DNA of 64,000 nucleotides from Bacillus carboniphilus. GTDB lineage: Bacteria > Bacillota > Bacilli > Bacillales > JC228. Shown here piece by piece: positions 44,254 to 52,657 of this stretch. The position numbers and the translations under genes are program-made. Position 1 is the stretch's first letter; each line of letters begins with the position of its first letter. Where the stretch lies: the NCBI RefSeq assembly GCF_039522365.1, contig NZ_BAAADJ010000021.1, positions 25,584 to 89,583 of the forward strand, given 5' to 3'. The notes under the pieces are model-generated. The model was given only the letters and a program-made list of their open reading frames with translations, was not told the DNA's origin and did not search any database.

Positions 44254-44781
44254 GTGAATTTAAACATTGTACTTGGCTTAGCCTATATTTTCTTTGCATG
44301 GAAGTGGGGAGACTGGAAAAACTGGAGGTTTTATTACCCAACTATTTTATTTTTCATTACAGGTGATTTACTATATCAGTTCTTATTCCACGACTATTCT
44401 ATGTGGGAATTTGTTCCTGTTGGAAAAGATAAGGAACTGAATTTAACACATACCCATATTACACTCATGATCCTATCTATAAAATACCCAGCTACTATTC
44501 TAATCTTTTTAGGTAATTTTCCTTCGAGCAGAGTGAAACAAATTGGTTTTATTGGCATTTGGGTCCTTATATACACCGCTAACGAGTGGTTTACGATGAG
44601 CAATGGAGGTATCATTCATCAACACGGCTGGAATATGAAGTGGTCCATTTTGTTTAATATAGTCATGTTTACCATTTTAGCCGTTCATCGTAAGCGACCT
44701 CTAATAGCATGGAGTTTTAGTATTGCTTTTATTATCTTTCTATTTCAAGCACATGATGTACCAATGGATATATTAAAATGA
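44254..44781 (+). CDS. CBO0543 family membrane protein
   Basis: A 175-residue protein with about five membrane helices and few charged residues. The pattern (WKNWRFYYPTILFFITGDLL, YTANEWFTMSNGGIIHQHGW) matches the CBO0543 family, which is common in Bacillus and Clostridium and has no known function. Start is GTG 44254 with a weak ribosome binding site. It is a single-gene unit. Confidence 0.8.
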   Translation: MNLNIVLGLAYIFFAWKWGDWKNWRFYYPTILFFITGDLLYQFLFHDYSMWEFVPVGKDKELNLTHTHITLMILSIKYPATILIFLGNFPSSRVKQIGFIGIWVLIYTANEWFTMSNGGIIHQHGWNMKWSILFNIVMFTILAVHRKRPLIAWSFSIAFIIFLFQAHDVPMDILK

Positions 44782-44782
44782 T

Positions 44783-44814
44783 AAGTCACTATATTTTTAT
44801 AGGTGGCTTTTTTA
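44783..44814 (+). terminator. Terminator of the CBO0543 gene
   Basis: Imperfect stem AAGTCACTAT (44783-44792) with ATAGGTGGCTT (44799-44809), then Ts. Confidence 0.65.
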
Positions 44815-44874
44815 GTTTGCTGTTTTAATCGACTACCCTTCAAACGTATATATATGGAGGAAAGGGGAGTTCAA

Positions 44875-45858
44875 ATGAGTATATTAGTAGTAGGTGGTGC
44901 AGGTTATATTGGTTCACATGCAGTGTACCAGTTAATAGACGCCAGTGAGAAGGTAGTTGTTGTCGATAATTTAATAACAGGGCATCCAAAAGCTATCCAT
45001 CCCCAAGCCACTTTTTACAGGGGAGATATGAAAGACCAAAATTTTTTGAAAACTGTATTTCAGAAGGAATCCATCGAAGCAGTCCTTCATTTTGCTGCAT
45101 GTAGCTTGGTTGGGGAATCTATGATTGATCCTTTGAAATATTATGAGAATAACTTTTACGGGACCCAGGTACTATTAAAAGTAATGAAAGAGTATCAGGT
45201 AGATAAGCTAGTTTTTTCTTCAACAGCAGCGGTTTACGGAGAGCCGGATCAATTTCCTATTACAGAAGATATGGTCACAAATCCAACCAACCCATACGGG
45301 GAAACAAAGTTAGCAATTGAAAAACTATTGAAGTGGTGTGAATTAGCCTACGGGTTAAAATACGTGACCCTCCGTTATTTTAATGTTGCTGGAGCAAGGC
45401 AGAGCGGAGAAATCGGAGAAGACCACAGACCAGAAACCCATTTAATCCCGTTATTACTTGAAGTTTCAATGGAAAAAAGGAGCCATTTCACTGTGCATGG
45501 AAATGATTATGATACGGAAGATGGGACTTGTATTCGTGATTATATCCATGTAGAGGATTTAATAGATGCCCACATCCTTGCCCTTCATTATCTTAGGGTA
45601 GGTGGGAAAAGCGAATCCATAAATTTAGGAAGTAGCAGGGGGTATTCAGTGCTTGAGATTTTAACAATGGCTAGAGAGATTACTAATCATCCCATTCCAT
45701 CATTAGTAGGGAAAAGGCGTCCTGGTGATCCTAGTAGACTAGTTGCTTCCTCTAGTAAGGCAAAACAAATTCTAGGTTGGGAACCTAAAAGAGCATCTAT
45801 AAAACAAATAATCCAAGATGCATGGAACTGGCATTCAAAAAATCCAACAGGTTACTAG
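44875..45858 (+). CDS. galE: UDP-glucose 4-epimerase
   Basis: A 327-residue extended SDR that interconverts UDP-glucose and UDP-galactose. VVGGAGYIGSHAVYQL is the NAD-binding start, STAAVYGEPD contains the catalytic Ser/Thr, and NPYGETKLAIEKLL the Tyr-Lys pair. AGARQSGEIGEDHRPETHLIP is a GalE signature. I start at ATG 44875; a frame open from 44803 includes terminator sequence. Ribosome binding site is GGAAAGGGGAG. It probably feeds surface polysaccharide or galactose use. Confidence 0.94.
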   Translation: MSILVVGGAGYIGSHAVYQLIDASEKVVVVDNLITGHPKAIHPQATFYRGDMKDQNFLKTVFQKESIEAVLHFAACSLVGESMIDPLKYYENNFYGTQVLLKVMKEYQVDKLVFSSTAAVYGEPDQFPITEDMVTNPTNPYGETKLAIEKLLKWCELAYGLKYVTLRYFNVAGARQSGEIGEDHRPETHLIPLLLEVSMEKRSHFTVHGNDYDTEDGTCIRDYIHVEDLIDAHILALHYLRVGGKSESINLGSSRGYSVLEILTMAREITNHPIPSLVGKRRPGDPSRLVASSSKAKQILGWEPKRASIKQIIQDAWNWHSKNPTGY

Positions 45859-45862
45859 ACTA

Positions 45863-45896
45863 AAAAAAAGGAATGGAAATTTCATTCCTTTTTTTA
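45863..45896 (+). terminator. Terminator of galE
   Basis: A 12-bp stem, AAAAAAGGAATG (45864-45875) with CATTCCTTTTTT (45883-45894). Confidence 0.9.
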
Positions 45897-45951
45897 TTGA
45901 CATTGGTAAATGAATCCAATATATTTATCATATAACCAAAAGGTTATATGA
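45897..45951 (+). promoter_or_regulatory. SigmaA promoter and ArsR-type operator
   Basis: TTGACA (45897-45902) and TATATT (45920-45925) with a 17-base spacer. Right after the -10 box is a perfect palindrome with 10-base arms, TCATATAACC-AAAA-GGTTATATGA (45928-45951), covering the expected transcription start. It is well placed to be the binding site of the ArsR-family repressor encoded next. Confidence 0.82.
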
Positions 45952-45965
45952 CAGGAGAATAAGAA

Positions 45966-46280
45966 ATGACAGACATTTATAGAGCTATTTCAGATCCGAA
46001 TAGAAGACGCATACTGCAAATGTTATCCCAACATGAATATACACAATCCGAAATTGTTGGCACATTTACGATCTCGCAACCTGCGGTGAAAAAACATCTA
46101 AACATTCTTCTGGAGGAACAGCTTATTCAAGAAAGGAAGGAGGGAAGGTTTAGATATTATCGATTGAACAAACCTCGTTTTGAAAAGAGCTATGAAAGAC
46201 TGCAAAAAGAAATGGAACTGATTCTTGATCAGAAATTGGCCAGCTTGAAACATTATTTAGAAGGGGAGTTGAAGGAATAA
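45966..46280 (+). CDS. ArsR-family transcriptional repressor (SdpR-like)
   Basis: A 104-residue winged-helix regulator. AISDPNRRRILQML and ISQPAVKKHLNILLEEQLI are the helix-turn-helix, and RKEGRFRYYRLN is the wing. It lacks the cysteines of metal-sensing ArsR proteins, so it belongs with autorepressors such as SdpR that pair with AHSA1 (SRPBCC) proteins. The stop overlaps the next start as TAATG. The palindrome at 45928-45951 is its likely operator. Confidence 0.9.
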   Translation: MTDIYRAISDPNRRRILQMLSQHEYTQSEIVGTFTISQPAVKKHLNILLEEQLIQERKEGRFRYYRLNKPRFEKSYERLQKEMELILDQKLASLKHYLEGELKE

Positions 46281-46996
46281 TGGAGGAAAAAATAACATCT
46301 GTAAAGAGGGATATTGTCATAAAAGTTCCAGTTGAAAGAGTGTGGAGAGCACTCATCACACCGAGTGAGCGAAACAAATGGGAAACAAGAAGTTGCGAAA
46401 TGGACCTTCGTATTGGTGGAGTAGCTACATTTGATTACGGATGGGGAGTTTCCTATAGTGCTAAGATTGTAGATTTAGTTGAAAATGAAAGAATAGTGTT
46501 CGAAGGTGAAGATAACCATCAAACGATTTGGTCTGTTGAGGCACACAGTGAAGGCACCAAACTAACCGTTGAATACACCGGCTTATGGATTGGTGACTTA
46601 GGACTTATGCAGGCAGATAATATGGTCTTTGGAACCTATCAGTTTATGCGGAACCTAAAATCTGTGATGGAAAATGAAATGGATATCCGGCAAACATTCT
46701 GGAAAAGTTGGATTGGTGCGCTACATAGAACTGTGGAGGAAGAAGGAGTAAAAGGAGTAAAAGTTGTACAACTGATTAAAGATACACCTGCAGCGATTGA
46801 ACTTCAAATTGGGGATATTATAGTTCAAGTAAATGAAACGAATGTAGAGAGATATGAGGATTTAGAGATTCTTGTAACTGAGATAGGGGCAGAGCAAAGG
46901 TTAACACTGGATATTATAAGAAATTCAGAAAAACATAAAGTGAAGCTTTCAACATTACCGTACGGTCAAAAACTTGAAGAAAATGTTTTGGGCTAG
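46280..46996 (+). CDS. SRPBCC (AHSA1)-PDZ fusion protein
   Basis: A 238-residue cytoplasmic protein. Residues about 8-150 are an AHSA1/SRPBCC domain (VPVERVWRALITPSERNKWE, MDLRIGGVATFDYGWG), a hydrophobic-ligand fold often paired with ArsR regulators. Residues about 158-230 form a PDZ-like domain (VKVVQLIKDTPAAIELQIGD, then IIVQVNETNVERYEDL). PDZ domains usually bind C-terminal peptides and are mostly found on secreted or membrane proteases; here there is no signal peptide. The pairing is unusual. It is coupled to the repressor upstream. Confidence 0.85.
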   Translation: MEEKITSVKRDIVIKVPVERVWRALITPSERNKWETRSCEMDLRIGGVATFDYGWGVSYSAKIVDLVENERIVFEGEDNHQTIWSVEAHSEGTKLTVEYTGLWIGDLGLMQADNMVFGTYQFMRNLKSVMENEMDIRQTFWKSWIGALHRTVEEEGVKGVKVVQLIKDTPAAIELQIGDIIVQVNETNVERYEDLEILVTEIGAEQRLTLDIIRNSEKHKVKLSTLPYGQKLEENVLG

Positions 46997-46999
46997 TGT

Positions 47000-47470
47000 A
47001 TGGAATATAATATACGCCAGATAACAGATGAAATAGCAAAGCAAATTCTATGCTGGAAGTATGAAACCCCCTATGATTTTTATAACTCAGAACTAACTGA
47101 AGAAAATGTTAGAGAATTAGTGGATGACACCTATCATGTAGTTTTCGACAACCATGACAAATTGATCGGTTTTTACTGCACAGGGGCTGCTGCCCAAGTG
47201 CCCACTGGGAAAGAGTTTGGTGCATATGATAAGGACTATGTCGATATTGGTCTGGGTTTAAAGCCAGACTTGACTGGTAAAGGACTTGGTTCAAGTTTTC
47301 TTCGGTTTATTATAGATCATATCTGTGAGGATAGAGACTATCAGAAGCTACGTTTAACCGTTGCGACATTCAATAAAAGGGCGATTTCTCTATATACAAA
47401 AGTAGGTTTTGTTAGAGAAATATCCTTTCATACAGACACAACCGAATTTATAACCATGGTTTTAGAATAG
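47000..47470 (+). CDS. GNAT family N-acetyltransferase
   Basis: A 156-residue GNAT enzyme. The acetyl-CoA loop is LTGKGLGSSFLRFIID (about residue 91), and the later signature is FNKRAISLYTKVGFVRE. The substrate is unknown. It starts three bases after the SRPBCC-PDZ stop, so it is probably the third gene of the ArsR operon. Confidence 0.87.
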   Translation: MEYNIRQITDEIAKQILCWKYETPYDFYNSELTEENVRELVDDTYHVVFDNHDKLIGFYCTGAAAQVPTGKEFGAYDKDYVDIGLGLKPDLTGKGLGSSFLRFIIDHICEDRDYQKLRLTVATFNKRAISLYTKVGFVREISFHTDTTEFITMVLE

Positions 47471-47575
47471 CTCTGCTTTGCCCATTTTGTGTAAGTCAGA
47501 GGTATACAAGGAATCTTTTAAACAAGCAAGCCGTTCAATCGTTAAAAAACAACGGAAACTATAAAATATGGTGAG

Positions 47576-47606
47576 AACCCGGCTACCTATGGTACGGGTT
47601 TTTTTA
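47576..47606 (+). terminator. Rho-independent terminator
   Basis: Stem AACCCG..TACC (47576-47587) with GGTA CGGGTT (47591-47600), then seven Ts. It lies 106 bases after the GNAT stop. Confidence 0.8.
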
Positions 47607-47693
47607 CCTTATTGAACTATTTTTCCTTCCCTTTAGATATGTTAAGGTAAAAGATAGTGAGAAAATGGAAATGAGGATAGGAAGGTGTCTTCT

Positions 47694-48383
47694 TTGAGAC
47701 AAAAGAAAGTGTTAGTTAGTCTAGGGATTAGTTTGATTGTTTTCATTTCTTTATTATTTGTAATTGGAACACCTAAGAGAGTGCTCTCTTTTCCAGACCC
47801 ATATTTGAAAGAGGCATTGATACAAGTGGGGGTTGATTCAAATGATGATGGAAATATCTCAGAAGAAGAAGCTTTAGATTTAAAGGAACTTTACCTAGAA
47901 GGGTCCTTAATTGTAGACCTAACAGGCATAGAGCACTTTAAAAACTTGGAGGTTTTAGGTCTAGACCAAAATTTGATTGAATCTATAGGACCACTGAAAC
48001 ATTTAACGAATTTAAAACGTTTATGGATGGAACAAAATAAAATAAAATCTATTGATTCGCTATCACGCTTAACCCATTTGGAGGTTATCCATGTATCGGG
48101 AAACCAAATCCGAGATTTAGACGGTCTTCAATTTTTGAATAACCTTCAAGAGTTATATGCAAACAACAATAACATCACAGATATATCTTCTTTGACTGGA
48201 CTAAAAGAATTAAGACGTCTTCATATGTTTAACAATCAAATAGAAGACGTGAGTTCATTACTACAAGTAGAAAATCTGCAAGAATTTCAATTGGGCTTAA
48301 ATCCCATTAACAATTTTGAAGTATTAAGAGAACATCCTAACTACAAGGAATACTGGGAAAGTCAAATTCAAGCAAACTATTAA
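47694..48383 (+). CDS. Leucine-rich repeat protein, membrane-anchored
   Basis: A protein of about 229 residues. One N-terminal hydrophobic segment (about residues 6-24) can act as an anchor or uncleaved signal. Next comes an EF-hand-like loop DSNDDGNISEEE (about residues 53-64) that could bind calcium. At least five leucine-rich repeats of the internalin type with a 22-residue period follow (NLEVLGLDQNLIESIGPL, HLEVIHVSGNQIRDLDGL). It probably binds a partner at the cell surface. Start TTG 47694 is eight bases after AGGAAGG; GTG 47685 is the alternative. Confidence 0.82.
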   Translation: MRQKKVLVSLGISLIVFISLLFVIGTPKRVLSFPDPYLKEALIQVGVDSNDDGNISEEEALDLKELYLEGSLIVDLTGIEHFKNLEVLGLDQNLIESIGPLKHLTNLKRLWMEQNKIKSIDSLSRLTHLEVIHVSGNQIRDLDGLQFLNNLQELYANNNNITDISSLTGLKELRRLHMFNNQIEDVSSLLQVENLQEFQLGLNPINNFEVLREHPNYKEYWESQIQANY

Positions 48384-48603
48384 AATATTTTCTGGGAAAG
48401 CGCAGATTTAGACATTTCCGGCATTTTTCAAGAATATCAACCCGAAAATGGTGTCAGAAATTGTCTTTTACAGAGAGGTAAAAGTCGAATCTAGAAGAAT
48501 GGCGGAAGAAGAACAATTTGCTCTTTTTACATATATTTCATATTCTTTATAGGTTAGTACCACAGGATAGTGAACATATCCTTTATTAAGGAGGTAATGT
48601 CCT

Positions 48604-49095
48604 GTGAAAAAGGGAATGGCTTATTTGTTTCTAATGTTGACATTGTCTTACTTATTGTTTTCGATTTTAGCAACTAGCTTTGGGACAAATAATCAAATGA
48701 TTGCGTACCTTTTGGCGATGATTGTCACCCACTTTATTTTAGAAAAAAACGGTTGGCTAGCCGAATTACTGTATAAGTCACCGGATAAACCCAAGTTGCC
48801 TGAACCTAATAGAGAGCCAAAGAAGATTATCGTTCATGATCATCCCAAAGTAACAAGTATTACTAAGAATCAAAGTAAAAAGTATAATGAAATGATCCAT
48901 TCCGTACATCTTGGAGAAAAATTTAATATCAATTATAATAAGAATAAGTATTTAATTAAACCAACGAAAAATGGTTACATTCTCACTAGAGAAGAGGATG
49001 GCTACACCCAGGTCTTTAAGTCAGTGGAAGACCTTTTTGCAAAGGGTAAAATTGATAATCAATATGTTAAAGATGTCATTAACCATATCAATTAA
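48604..49095 (+). CDS. Hypothetical membrane protein
   Basis: A 163-residue protein starting at GTG behind AAGGAGGTAA. Two hydrophobic segments (about residues 5-24 and 30-47) precede a soluble, lysine-rich domain of about 100 residues (KKYNEMIHSVHLGEKFNINY, GYILTREEDGYTQVFKSVED). I do not recognise the family. Confidence 0.65.
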   Translation: MKKGMAYLFLMLTLSYLLFSILATSFGTNNQMIAYLLAMIVTHFILEKNGWLAELLYKSPDKPKLPEPNREPKKIIVHDHPKVTSITKNQSKKYNEMIHSVHLGEKFNINYNKNKYLIKPTKNGYILTREEDGYTQVFKSVEDLFAKGKIDNQYVKDVINHIN

Positions 49096-49127
49096 AGATA
49101 AATGAATGGAATGCAAGGTGGATGTGT

Positions 49128-49706
49128 ATGAGCTTTAGTTGTAACGGCATGATTATCATGAAGGATATTGTAAGAGATGGACATCCGATATTGCGGGAAA
49201 TAACCAAAGAGGTTCCATACCCTCTTACTAAAGAGGATAAGGAAACAATGGTTTGCATGCTCCAATATATTAAAAATAGCCAAGATGACCAAATGGTTAA
49301 AAAGTACAACCTTCGTCCAGGAGTCGGGTTATCTGCTAACCAAATTGGACTTAATAAACGGATGTTCGCGGCTTACTTTACTGATGAAAATAACCAACTC
49401 CACGAATATACGTTGTTCAATCCCAAAATAGTTAGCCATTCTGTATCAATGATCTACCTGCCACAGGGGGAAGGGTGTTTATCAATTGACCGAGCCATAC
49501 CTGGTTTTGTACCTAGATATGAAAAGGTGAAAATTCGCGCCATTAACATGGACGGGGAAGAAGTACAATTAAAATTAAAAGGTTATGCTTCAATTGTAGT
49601 ACAGCATGAAATGGACCACTTAAATGGAATTTTGTTTTATGATCGAATCAATAAGGAAAACCCTTATAAACTTCCTGAGGGTGTAGCAATCAAAAGTGTA
49701 TACTAA
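49128..49706 (+). CDS. def: Peptide deformylase
   Basis: A 192-residue metalloenzyme that removes the formyl group from nascent proteins. Motif 1 is GVGLSANQIG (usually GxGLAAxQ), motif 2 EGCLS with the metal Cys, and motif 3 QHEMDHLNG with the two His and the catalytic Glu. It resembles the second deformylase YkrB of B. subtilis. ATG 49128 is best spaced from AAGGTGG; MIIMKDIVRDGHP nine residues on is the family core start. A terminator follows. Confidence 0.92.
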   Translation: MSFSCNGMIIMKDIVRDGHPILREITKEVPYPLTKEDKETMVCMLQYIKNSQDDQMVKKYNLRPGVGLSANQIGLNKRMFAAYFTDENNQLHEYTLFNPKIVSHSVSMIYLPQGEGCLSIDRAIPGFVPRYEKVKIRAINMDGEEVQLKLKGYASIVVQHEMDHLNGILFYDRINKENPYKLPEGVAIKSVY

Positions 49707-49712
49707 ATGTTG

Positions 49713-49752
49713 AGGCTGACAGTGAAAACTATAAAACTGTCCGCCTTTTTTT
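49713..49752 (+). terminator. Terminator of def
   Basis: GGCTGACAGT (49714-49723) with ACTGTCCGCC (49736-49745), two mismatches in the middle, then seven Ts. Confidence 0.8.
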
Positions 49753-49822
49753 ATTTTTATTTTAGAATTTGAAACCAATCATTCGGTTAGTTCGACTAAT
49801 TAGCAGCAAATAGAGAGGGGGC

Positions 49823-50368
49823 GTGGAATTGGAAGAAGATACAGAATTACAACGGCTTTATGAAACATATTTTGATGATGTTTATCATTACCTTCTTTAC
49901 TTTACAAATAGTAAATCGGAAGCCGAAGACCTAACACAGGATACATTTATCAAGGTATTTAAGACGTATAAAAAATTTCAACAGAAGTCAACGATAAAAA
50001 CTTGGATCTTTTCAATAGCAAGGCATGTAGCGATAGATCATTATCGCAAAAAGAAAATGTTGTCATTAGTACCGAATTTGTTATCCAACTTGGGTAAAAG
50101 CAGAGATGGACTACCTGATGAACATATTGAGAAATTGGGGAACTGGGAAATCCTACACCATGCATTACTCAAAGTGAAACCGGATTTTAGAAATGTCATA
50201 ATCCTAAGAGGGTTAAAAGAATTTTCAGTAAAAGAAACAGCAGACATATTGAATTGGAAGGAATCTAAGGTGAAAGTAGATTACCACCGTGCACTAAAAG
50301 AATTAAAGAAAATTGTAAAACAATCAAATGAGAGTGGGGTGATTCTAGGTGAAGAAGGATATCGATGA
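49823..50368 (+). CDS. ECF-type RNA polymerase sigma factor
   Basis: A 181-residue extracytoplasmic-function sigma factor. Region 2 (YFDDVYHYLLYFTNSKSEAE, DLTQDTFIKVFKTYKKF) and region 4 (FSVKETADILNWKESKVKVD) are complete. It resembles SigX and related Bacillus factors. It would be held by the anti-sigma factor encoded next, whose start overlaps the sigma stop by 20 bases. Start is GTG 49823 or TTG 49829, both close to GAGAGGGGG. Confidence 0.92.
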   Translation: MELEEDTELQRLYETYFDDVYHYLLYFTNSKSEAEDLTQDTFIKVFKTYKKFQQKSTIKTWIFSIARHVAIDHYRKKKMLSLVPNLLSNLGKSRDGLPDEHIEKLGNWEILHHALLKVKPDFRNVIILRGLKEFSVKETADILNWKESKVKVDYHRALKELKKIVKQSNESGVILGEEGYR

Positions 50369-51281
50369 TCAGTTTCTAGAACCATTAAAAAATCGTCCAG
50401 GTTTACAACCAGATTCTACCTTTAAAAGAGATCTATATAATCAATTAAAGACCACTCAGAAAAATAAATTCCTGACAATTAAAACTCCATTTTTAGTTGC
50501 CATTGTTTCTTTTCTCGTCCTTATTAGCTTTTCAGACGGTATTTTAAATATGCTACAACTGTATACCGGGAACGGCTCAACACCTAATCAACCTGTTGAT
50601 GATCCAAATGATGTACCACATGATGATCCAACTAAAGAAAATCCATCAACTATCCCTGAAGCAGAAGGTCCTTATATTCTGAAGTGGAATGGAAGCATTT
50701 ATATTAACAAGAATGATGGAACAGGGGTTATTACTCCTGATTTGGTTGGAAATAAGCTTGGAGTAGTGACAGAAGAAGTTAAGGTTAACCCCAATGTAGC
50801 TATTGTTGATATGAATCTAAAAGATGGTCAGGCGGGAAATATTGATTCAGGTACAATGGTTTGGTATATATCAGGATCTGAGAATCTAGCTGTCAAGATA
50901 GGTGACGATAAATGGATTATGTTAACTAAACAGAAGTTGGATATAGAAGAATACCCTAAATTGGTGGAAATTAGAAACTTCTTTGAAAAGATTCATGAAT
51001 ACGAAATTGAAAACGATTTAGAAAGCCTTCGAAACTTATATTCAGAAAAAGTCGAGAAAGTATATATCGGTATTAACCAGCCAGACTGGGAAATTCAAAA
51101 AATCGATATTTCACAATTGAACTATTTCTATGAAGAAAATAACCTCATTGTCTACCTTGTAAAAGATATTTGGTTTATAGACGAAGAAGACGTAGTAGGG
51201 CTTGCAGAAAGATCTTATAAATATCGTTTAATTGAAACAGAGGACAGCTTTTTAATTGATGACGTACAAGGGTTACCATAA
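50349..51281 (+). CDS. Putative anti-sigma factor, membrane-anchored
   Basis: A 310-residue protein with a 40-residue cytoplasmic N-terminus, one membrane helix (about residues 47-65, FLVAIVSFLVLISFSDGIL) and a long external domain. Position and topology make it the anti-sigma factor of the ECF factor upstream. It lacks the HxxxCxxC zinc motif of ZAS-type anti-sigma factors. The external part starts with a Pro/Asp-rich linker and then a beta-rich domain of unknown fold (GTMVWYISGSENLAVKIGDD). Start is GTG 50349. Confidence 0.78.
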   Translation: MKKDIDDQFLEPLKNRPGLQPDSTFKRDLYNQLKTTQKNKFLTIKTPFLVAIVSFLVLISFSDGILNMLQLYTGNGSTPNQPVDDPNDVPHDDPTKENPSTIPEAEGPYILKWNGSIYINKNDGTGVITPDLVGNKLGVVTEEVKVNPNVAIVDMNLKDGQAGNIDSGTMVWYISGSENLAVKIGDDKWIMLTKQKLDIEEYPKLVEIRNFFEKIHEYEIENDLESLRNLYSEKVEKVYIGINQPDWEIQKIDISQLNYFYEENNLIVYLVKDIWFIDEEDVVGLAERSYKYRLIETEDSFLIDDVQGLP

Positions 51282-51284
51282 TAG

Positions 51285-51310
51285 AAAGACTCCACTTGGG
51301 GGTCTTTTTT
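51285..51310 (+). terminator. Terminator of the sigma/anti-sigma pair
   Basis: AAAGACTCC (51285-51293) with GGGGTCTTT around ACTT, then Ts. Confidence 0.8.
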
Positions 51311-51388
51311 GTTTTCAGATTACAACAATTATGTCAAAATAAGTTTAGTAAATGAAAATTCAATCAATAACAACTGGGGGTATGTTAA

Positions 51389-52174
51389 ATGGAACTACAT
51401 TTAGAAGGAAAAGTAGCCTTAGTCATTGCTTCAAGCCAAGGTCTAGGGAAGGCCATTGCCATTCAGCTTGCATCAGAAGGTGCGAATGTAATGTTAGCAA
51501 GTCGTGATGAGAAGAAGTTGGCTGACGTCCAGCAGGAGATAAAAGCAATGGGCAAGGGGCAAGTTTCATATCTCAAGACTGACATAACAAATAATGAAGA
51601 TATTAAGGCTCTAGTAAATGAAACGGTAAATACGTTCGGTACGGTTGATATTTTAATCAATAACGCAGGAGGACCACCGAGTGGTACGTTTGAACAAATG
51701 ACTGACGAACATTGGCAAAATGCTTTTGAACTAAATTTACTAAGCTACATTCGATTGATTCGCGAAGTACTACCTACAATGAAGAGAAATGGCGGTAAGA
51801 TTATTAATATCGCTTCATCTTCTATTAAACAGCCAATCCCTGGACTCATTCTTTCTAATACATATCGACTAGGAATAGTTGGGCTGACAAAAACCCTATC
51901 AACTGAGTTAGCTCCACATAATATTTTAATAAACACAGTGGCTCCAGGTAGAATTGCTACGGATCGTGTGGCTTACTTAGATGATGTAAAGGCAGAGAGA
52001 CTAGGAATTTCCCGTGAAGAAGTAGAAGCTAAAGCAAAAGCAGAAATACCATTAGGTAGATATGGTACACCTGCCGAATTTGCTAATTTTGTCACGTATA
52101 TGGTATCAGACATAAATACCTATATGACAGGTCAATCTTTCCTCGTTGATGGAGGTATGATTAAGTCGATATAA
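51389..52174 (+). CDS. SDR family protein with altered active site
   Basis: A 261-residue classical short-chain dehydrogenase fold. The cofactor loop is ASSQGLGKA rather than TGxxxGIG. DILINNAGG, INIASSS and PGRIATDRV are normal. At the catalytic YxxxK position the sequence is SNTYRLGI, so the aligned Tyr is replaced by Ser and Lys by Arg. This belongs to the atypical beta-ketoacyl-reductase-like SDR group. Whether it is an active reductase is doubtful. Ribosome binding site is CTGGGGG. No operon partners are evident. Confidence 0.86.
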   Translation: MELHLEGKVALVIASSQGLGKAIAIQLASEGANVMLASRDEKKLADVQQEIKAMGKGQVSYLKTDITNNEDIKALVNETVNTFGTVDILINNAGGPPSGTFEQMTDEHWQNAFELNLLSYIRLIREVLPTMKRNGGKIINIASSSIKQPIPGLILSNTYRLGIVGLTKTLSTELAPHNILINTVAPGRIATDRVAYLDDVKAERLGISREEVEAKAKAEIPLGRYGTPAEFANFVTYMVSDINTYMTGQSFLVDGGMIKSI

Positions 52175-52245
52175 AGTATTTTGAAACTAATCACTCTTCC
52201 TATCGTATAAATAAATAGAGATTTGGAATAGGGGGAGGAAATAGA

Positions 52246-52620
52246 ATGCCAGATATGAATCAAGGGTTTGACATGTTTAGCTTTATGAGCTCAATTTTTC
52301 CACTTTTTTTCATACTCGTGTTCGGAATCATAATATTCACCATTATCAAAGGCATTGCCCAGTGGAGTCATAATAATCGGCAACCTGTTCTTACTGTTGA
52401 TGCAAAGGTCATTTCAAAAAGGACCAGTGTTAGAGGCGGTGGCGAAACAAGAGCCAGAAGTATTTATTTTGTGACGTTTGAAGTAGAAAGCGGAGACAGA
52501 ATGGAACTCCAAGTTAATGGACAAGAGTTTGGACAACTCGCTGAGGGTGATACAGGTGATCTACAATTTCAAGGAACTCGATACTTAGGATTTACCCGAA
52601 AAAAAGTGAATGCCTTTTAG
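52246..52620 (+). CDS. DUF2500 family membrane protein
   Basis: A 124-residue protein with one membrane helix (about residues 16-38) and a DUF2500 domain that follows (VDAKVISKRTSVRGGGETRA, YFVTFEVESGDRMELQVNG). It is a small beta-rich domain of unknown function, common in Firmicutes. GGGGGAGG precedes ATG 52246. It converges with the DDAH-like gene on a shared terminator. Confidence 0.9.
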   Translation: MPDMNQGFDMFSFMSSIFPLFFILVFGIIIFTIIKGIAQWSHNNRQPVLTVDAKVISKRTSVRGGGETRARSIYFVTFEVESGDRMELQVNGQEFGQLAEGDTGDLQFQGTRYLGFTRKKVNAF

Positions 52621-52626
52621 ACATTA

Positions 52627-52657
52627 AACTCCAGCGCTATTACACGCTGGAGTTTTC
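52627..52657. terminator. Bidirectional terminator
   Basis: An 11-bp stem, AAACTCCAGCG (52627-52637) with CGCTGGAGTTT (52645-52655). It overlaps the 3' end of the minus-strand gene. Confidence 0.85.
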
